A DNA stretch of 64,000 nt from Cyanophora paradoxa (lineage: Eukaryota; Glaucocystophyceae; Cyanophorales; Cyanophoraceae), in NCBI GenBank assembly GCA_004431415.1, contig QPMI01000658.1, positions 124,001-188,000 on the forward strand, read 5' to 3'. This document shows positions 57,980 through 64,000 of this stretch, one piece after another. Each line of letters opens with the position of its first letter. The first letter of the stretch is position 1. The notes under the pieces are model-generated. The model was given only the letters and a program-made list of their open reading frames with translations. It was not told the DNA's origin and did not search any database. The position numbers were made by a program, and so were the translations under genes.

Positions 57980-59243
57980 ATGCTACCACAACTTAGCTAG
58001 CAACGTGTTGAGCTGGAGCGGGGAGGTCCTAAGGGTGCTGTCGTCCGTGGCCCTGTGGGGGGGGAGGGGGAGGGGGGGAGGGCACTTCCGGCCAGGTTGG
58101 GCGTAGGGAAGGGGTGAGGAGAAGAGGGGTGCGGGGGAGAGGGGTCTCGGAGGAAAATTAAGCTAGCTGCCACGGCCCGAGTGCCGCCGCCGGGGGCGGG
58201 GGCGGGGCGCTGGAGGGCGGCCGGGGCGGGGCGCGGGAGCCGGGGGCGGGGGTGGGGTGCTGGAGCCGGGGGGCGGGGGGCGGGGCGCTGGAGCCGGAGG
58301 GCGGGGGCGGGACGCTGGCGCCGGCGGCAGGGGCCGGCATGGAAGCCGGGTCCGGGCGAGCCTCGTCTGGCTCTGGGGGGGGGGGACCGAGCGTACACGT
58401 CTCTGTACCGACCTCGGGGAGGAGGAGTCCGGGTGGGCGCCCTTTGGGCCCAGGCCGGGGGAGAGGGGGCGGGGGCGTGGGCCCGCGGGGCCTGGGCTCT
58501 GGGCGGGGGAGGGACCGGCGCGGGGCGCTAGGGAGTAGGACGTGGGCGCACCCTGCCGTTGTTGTATATCGGACGGCGCCGACGGCCCCGTCGCGCGGCG
58601 AGCTCGAGGCGGAGGGGAGAGGTCGAGATGCAGGGCGAGATCTGCAGGCGCGCGGGCACGTTCTGTAAGGATGGGGCGGCGCGCGCGGCGCCTGCAGCAT
58701 GGCGGCGGCGTTCGAGGAGCAGCGGCGGCGGCGCGCGACGGCGGGAGCGTCAGTTTAGAGAGCTGGTGGTTATCGGACATCTGCTATGCGGCGGGTGGCG
58801 TGTAAGTGGCCGGGACGGGCCGTGGCGCATGCGCGGCGATGGCGGGAAACCGGGCGAGGTCTAGGCGGCCGACCGGCGCCGTTTGCGCGTTCTAGGGCTG
58901 TAGTATTATACCGGGAGCGGCAGCGTGCTGTCTGTACTTCCCGCGCGGGGTGCCGGCGAGGTCCTCGACATTCAAAAAGTGGCTCGATGATGTCGGCGGG
59001 GCTCCACGACGCTCCGGGGGCGGGCTGCCGGCTTCGGCGGTCGTGCTGGACGGTGATGTGCTCGTGTCGCCTGGCGGGCTGCGCCCGGCTGGCCTAACTA
59101 GCGTTGTCGGTCCACGGGGGTCGGGTGGAGCTGGCGCGCGACTTTCCGAGCAGCTTGACACGCGGCGTTATCAGGCACCCACGGGTGGGAAGCCTGGCCC
59201 GCCGCGCTGCCGTAATCGTCGCGCGTAATATACCGACTGTAAG
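57980..59243. repeat. G-rich low-complexity tract and minisatellite (unit 2)
   Basis: Counterpart of 42360-43620. The GGGGGCGGGG-GCTGGAGCC units near 58190-58320 differ from unit 1 in number and sequence, as expected for a minisatellite. No gene supported. Confidence 0.5.
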
Positions 59244-59513
59244 TAACAGTAAGTGGGCTATAGCTGTTGTCAAATTCAAATAAGCACTAGCTATAGTCTG
59301 ACTGCCTCGGGTCCGGAGGCTCTAGAACTGATCATAAATCGAGCTGCAGCTCGATTCAGAGTCAGCGAAGAAGAGAGAGGGAGGGAGCCGGGCCAGTCAG
59401 TCTTCTTCTTCTTCTGCTTCTGCTTCCCACCCACCCACCCGTCCGTCCGTCTCACCTGGACGGCGCCCTTGAGCTGCGCCCGCTCGCCGCAGTCCGAGTT
59501 CGAAGTTCGGCGG

Positions 59514-61846
59514 TCACATGACCGCGCAGGCCTCGCAGCCCTTCTCCGTTTTGCAGACGGGGCAGCCCTTCGAGAACAGCGAAGTGAGCCCAGGCGGCCA
59601 GCGAGGGCCCCGCGGCCGGGCGCTGGCAGGGCGGGGCAGCCGGGCGCTGGCGGGGCGGACCTTGCAGCCGGTGGCCTGGTGCCGCTTGCGGGTCGCCTCG
59701 ATGAAGCGCTCGAGCTGCTTCTCGTCCATGGCCTGCGCGGGGGCGGCGTCGGCGGCGGCGGCGCCGCGAGTCGAGGGCGCGGGGCCGGCGCCACGCACGT
59801 CGAAGTCCGGCACCTCTCTGCCCTTGGGCGAGGGCGAGGGCGTGGCCCCCTCTGGCCCGCGGGCGAGGGCGCGGGCGCGGGCGAGGCCGCGGGGAGGCCG
59901 CCTGCGAACGAAGAAGTTTCGGCGAACGAAGTTTCGGCTATAAATAGCCGGGGGTACCGGAGGCGCGAGGGAGTCGGGGCGGTGGGGGCGGCGCCGTTGG
60001 GAGGTGGGGCGCCCCCGGGGCCCGCCGGAGGGCGGCCTCAAGGCGCTGCGCGTGCTCCCGGTGGTGCCCGGCCCCGCCGCCCCGCCGGGCCCGCCGCCTG
60101 CAGCGCCGCCTCGAGCTGCGAGGTGCGCGCCAGCCACTCCTTGATCTCCCGCACCTGGCCCTCCAGCGCCGCGGCGCCGCCGCCTTCCGCCCCGCCCCCG
60201 CCCCCGCCCCCGGGCGGAGTGGAGGGCGGCGAGGAGGGACACCAGGTTGGAGACGAAGGACTCGCGCTCGGCGCGGAGGCCGCGCTTGCCGCGCACGCGC
60301 TCCGCCAGCGTCTCGATGCGGTCCCGTGTCTCCGCCAGCTCCGCCGACGCCCGCTGCAGGCCCTCCCGCCTCTCCTCCAGGTCCTGCGCCCGCCGCAAGC
60401 CAAGCCCACCTCAGAGTAAAGAAGAAGAAGAACGAGGAACTAGCTCGGCTTAATCAAACTAGCCAAATGAAGAACTAGAGCTCAGGATCGATGGGTGGGC
60501 GGACGCACGCGGGTGCGGGCGCGGAGGGCGTCCTTGAGCGCGTTGAGCTTCTCGACGGGGAAGCCGAGCTCGGCCTGCTTCTTCTGCTCGGCCGCCCTCA
60601 GAGTCAGCGAAGAAGAGAGAGGGAGGGGGAGAGCGAAGAAGAAGAGAGAGGCCTAGGAGGGAGCCGAGCTATCTATCTAACCAGCTTTCTGGATCTATCT
60701 AGTCTTCTTCTTCTGCTTCCCACCCACCCGTCCATCCGTCTCACCTGGACGGCGCCCTTGAGCTGCGCCCGCTCGATGGCGCACTCCTCGAGGCCCTCCT
60801 TCTGCTTCTCGACGGCCTTGCGGATCTCCTTGAGCACCGAGCGCAGCGTGACGACGTGCCCGGCCAGCATGTCGTACACCTGCGCGGCGGCCGCTGAGCG
60901 GGAGCCGGGAGCTGGGCGGGGCTGGGCTGGAGCCTGGGCTAGGCAAAGAGGCAATCTCGTTTATCTATCGATCTATCTAGCTGCCGAGGGGCGGCTGAGG
61001 GCGAGCCGAGGGCGGGGGGGGCGGGGCGGGGCGGGGCTAGGCAAAGAGTTCAGGAACGCTATAACCATCTTATATCTTGACTGTCTTGAGAACTATCTTA
61101 AGCCTGAGATACTTTCAATGTTCCTCTGACCTGCTTGGCGGCAGCAAGCTCCTGGTACTTCTCCTGCGCCGTCTCCCGGAACCGCGCGTCCTGCAGCTCC
61201 GCCACCATCCCCTCGTACTCCGTCCGCCGCGCCTGATTAGAAGAGTGAGCGAGAGGGGTACAGGGAGGAGTAGGGGGGTACGCGGCGCGCTCGCTTGCCT
61301 GGAGCTCGTCGTTCTTTGCGAGAATGAGGAGGCGGAGGCCGGTGACCTTGCGCGCCGCTGCTTCCAGCTCGCCCCGCCGCACCTGCCGCCCCGCACGGGG
61401 AGAGGTCAGAAGACACCGGGCGCCTCCTTTCTACCCGTGTACCCCGGCGCGCCCCTTCCATCCGTCCTCACCTGGAGGCGGCGGGCGATCTCGGCCGAGG
61501 CCTGCTTGTGCACCTCCGCAGGCGACATCTGCCGCCCCGTCGGCTTGGTTGGTTGGTTGGAGGGGGGGGGAGGAGGGGGGTACGCACGCCGGAGAGGTCC
61601 GCGCCGAGCGAGGCGACGAGCTCGATGAGGGGCTCCCCGGCGGTAGAGAGATCGAGGAGCCGGCCTGCGCCATCGACGGAGACGGGAGATGAGGAGGGCT
61701 CGGCGGCGGCGACGCTGCCGCGCTCGGGGCGGGGCGGGCGGGGCGGGGTCGGCGGGGGCTACCGGGGCCTTGGAGACCTGCTCGAAGGTCTTCTGCAGGT
61801 CTTCCTTCAGCGCCAGCAGCTTCTCGTGCTCCGCCCTGCGCCCCGG
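59514..61846 (-). CDS. Coiled-coil protein with C-terminal CxxC pair, 5'-truncated (unit 2 copy)
   Basis: Same exon order as 43891-46240, ending at 59514 with GCPVCKTEKGCEACAVM. The exon near 61630 reads in frame here (GRLLDLSTAGEPLIELVASL), while unit 1 carries an extra G. Poly-G/poly-C differences recur in the linker exons near 59880-60230. The first retained exon starts at 61846, and the cassette border follows about 120 bases further on, so the gene's head is missing here too. Confidence 0.6.
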
Positions 61847-61963
61847 CTGCTTGAGGGGACGGGGGAGGGGGGGGGGGGGGGGGGCTGGCTGGCTAGGGGG
61901 CCGCTAGGACGCTAGGCTAGAACGAGTGGGAGGGAAGCTAGGAGGGACGGTAGTGGGAGGGAA

Positions 61964-64000
61964 GCTAGCGCTGCGTCGTAGGCGCGTTAGCGAGAATGGC
62001 CCCTGAATCGGTTGCAGAGGAGGTCAAGCGTAGTTTACGATGGCCAGCGATACATATACGCGCAAGGCGGTACGCGCTTGGCCGTGCTTCGAATTCGCTT
62101 AAGCTTTCACTGCCGATTAGCGTCGACGTACTAAGTTCGTTCATGCTCAATGACAGGATACCATCCCGCGGACGGATCCCTCAAAAATTCTGTTCTACGT
62201 TTTGGTGCGCGAGCATTCGCAATCGCCGCAGGCTTAGGTCACGAACGTTGAATGGCTTTACCCCCAGATCTTCAAACCCTTGCCGGGACCGCGGTGTGGA
62301 CCAGCGCATCTGACCGCAAGAGAAACGCGCAATGCGCAGTGCGTAATCTAATGCATCTGCTTTGTTACGAAGCCACCGCGGATGATGACGACTCGCGCGT
62401 TGTTGTAGGGCTACCATGACGGCAAGATAGCTTTCACGGGCGGTCACGGCGGATCATTCAGGAACGGTGAGGCATAGCTTGAGCGCTTATATATTAAGCT
62501 TGCAATTGCATCCGCTGGACGCCAACGACTTCCGTTCGTTCCAGACCTGGCCCTGTTTGACACTACCGGCAACACGTGGTCGACGAAGTTTGCAGAGGCG
62601 GCCGACTCCGGTGCCATCGGAGAAGGGCGCATCTGCGCGATCCTCGGCGTTTGGCGGCGGGACGCCAGCGTGTCCCTGACCGGAATGAGGTAGGTTCTAG
62701 ATGCGAAGACCGACTCGCGTTTTCGCCGAATGGACCCAATTGAGAGACGGCTCAGATACGCCAACCTTTCGGGTTCCCCGACCGCTTGGACGAACCCCTA
62801 CTCCGGCTCGCCGACTGTCCCGCCGTCCCGAATGTTTCCCTGGTTTGTTGTAAGATCCGAGCGACCATGCGGCTGTCGCCAATTTAATTTGATCATGGAG
62901 CTTAAGACTGGATCTAGAGAGATTATATTAAAACGTTTCGAGCGCAGGCACTGGGTGATGACGGTGAACTCGTACCCGATGTGGGTGCGGCCGGCCGCTT
63001 GTTTGTATCTTAACTAGCTTTCGGCCCCCGTTCTGAATTGATCTCCGTTCACCTCATGATCAGGTCGTCGTCGGAGGGTTCGAAAAACAGTCGGGGCCGA
63101 AGTTCTACACTCGAACCGACGCTTGGGTATATCCGCATTCAAATTTGAGCGTCTTCATTAATCGGTATCGTACACACTGACAAATGCGGCAGGTTTTCAG
63201 GCGCCGGCCCCGTGCGTTTATCTTTTCGTAACTGCTCCGGACATCGAAATTAAAGTACGTCGCGATTTAGAGCTTTAAAGCTCACTGTCCTTCAGATTGT
63301 ATGAACGTCTGTGGTTCAAGCGGGTGGCAGAAGCTGAACGTCAGCGGCGCGTTCCCGATGACAGCAGGTTCGAATTCGTCTAGGACGGCTCGCGATCGCC
63401 AGTCATTACCACCTGTACGCGAGCTCATTCGTCTCCTTCCCGCTTTGCAGAGGGCGCAGGGGGGTATTTCCCTTCCCTCAAACGCGCCTATCTGTTTGGA
63501 GGACGGACTCGGACTGCCGGGGGCAATTATTATGCCTACGAACTCGTCAACGATCTCTACCAGATTGACGTCTCAGGTGCAATGCGTGATTCTAGATCTA
63601 TAGTGTAGCGACGTGCGCGAAAGCGGTCTAACCTCGCGGCAGTCTCCTCCGACTGTCCCTGCTCCCGGCGCCGGCTCACGGAACAAGACGACTCTATGCA
63701 TACGGAATCCTCCGCCAAGGCCGGCCGCGCGCTGCTGCAGGACGGCGGTTTGTTGAGCGCGTTAAAGAATTTATCGTCCTTGATGCTGGGCGCAGAGCCG
63801 GACCCGAGCTTCGTGACGACGGAGAACCCCGTCGACATGCGGCTTGCGGCGGCCGCGAACGCGACCAGCGGGCCAGAGGACCCGACCGCGCTCCTCAGCG
63901 CCGACGCGGAGCGCTACGACACCAGGTGGACCATGGACCGGCAGGCGACGCTCGCCGCGCTCGAGCCGCAGGCCCGCAAGTCCCTCGAAGCCCTGTCCGG
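61964..64000. repeat. Tandem segmental repeat, unit 3 (start only)
   Basis: Begins with the same GCTAGCGCTGCGTCGTAGG and is collinear with units 1 and 2 to the window end. It shares the AGAGGAGG-side substitution (GTTGCAGAGG) with unit 2 but lacks unit 2's extra T-run near 46723. It has a private GCGCCG insertion near 63202 and a private base change near 63965. Confidence 0.95.
61964..64000 (+). CDS. Headless third copy of the receptor kelch part (unit 3, cut by the window end)
   Basis: Contains the kelch-type exons (VVVGGFEKQSGPKFYTRTDA at about 63064-63127; RAYLFGG, then NDLYQIDVS at about 63451-63576) and the start of the LLSALKNLSSLMLGAE exon. A run of four G in units 1 and 2 is three here (about 62660), which gives a continuous GEGRICAILGVWRRDASVSL reading. 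No start codon or 5' exons are present. Confidence 0.5.

Larger units (their letters stand above)
46358..61963. repeat. Tandem segmental repeat, unit 2 (15.6 kb)
   Basis: Collinear with unit 1, from the same GCTAGCGCTGCG start. It is longer because of a retro-inserted segment (48699-49071), a local duplication (52453-52890), a 1748-bp insertion (54653-56400), an extra TATATATATA-type stretch near 57668 and an extra TTTTTTTAACG near 46723. Confidence 0.95.

Overview
This is nuclear DNA of a GC-rich, intron-dense eukaryote, most likely a unicellular flagellated alga or related protist; a haptophyte or stramenopile would fit, but I cannot place it. Genes are split into many short exons by introns often only 45-100 bases long, with donors that usually read GTGCG or GTGAG and acceptors ending CAG. 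Signal peptides, transmembrane segments and ciliary-type domains are present. I see no bacterial operons, rRNA, tRNA or CRISPR. Coding regions are given as gene spans, with exon boundaries in the evidence; I derived the exons by eye from frame continuity across splice sites.

Layout. 1-6634 (minus): a multi-pass membrane protein of the TmcB/TmcC type, about 27 exons, running off the left edge. 7169-8787 (minus): a protein with an HRDC-like segment and a C-terminal RING finger. 9209-13136 (plus, divergent from the RING gene): a helical, EF-hand-like ciliary-type protein. 13551-15242: a pogo/Tigger-like DNA transposon with a damaged transposase, flanked by TA. 15996-24066 (plus): a 29-exon REJ-type surface protein with a signal peptide and a GPI-like tail. 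24067-27420: gene-poor DNA rich in palindromes, holding an antisense fragment of a REJ-gene exon split by a 399-bp MITE, and a second MITE related to the pogo-like element.

27421-64000 is dominated by one locus. A large secreted or membrane gene starts at 27421 (signal peptide), passes through an FN3-like module duplicated in tandem, kelch-like exons and a right-handed beta-helix, and ends at 39782 after a transmembrane helix and a cytoplasmic tail. Its 3' part lies inside a tandemly repeated cassette: unit 1 33134-46357, unit 2 46358-61963, unit 3 from 61964 to beyond the window. Each complete unit carries the kelch/beta-helix/TM exons without the 5' exons, a small Cys-rich gene, a G-rich low-complexity tract and a minus-strand coiled-coil gene cut at the unit border. 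Unit 2 is about 2.4 kb longer because of a SINE-like insertion, a 1.75-kb insertion and a local exon duplication.

How the genes work together: the recognisable products are surface or sensory (TmcB-like membrane protein, REJ protein, kelch/beta-helix receptor) or cilium-like, plus one probable ubiquitin ligase. No pathway links them directly. The striking feature is one single-copy 5' gene head followed by repeated 3' ectodomain-TM cassettes.
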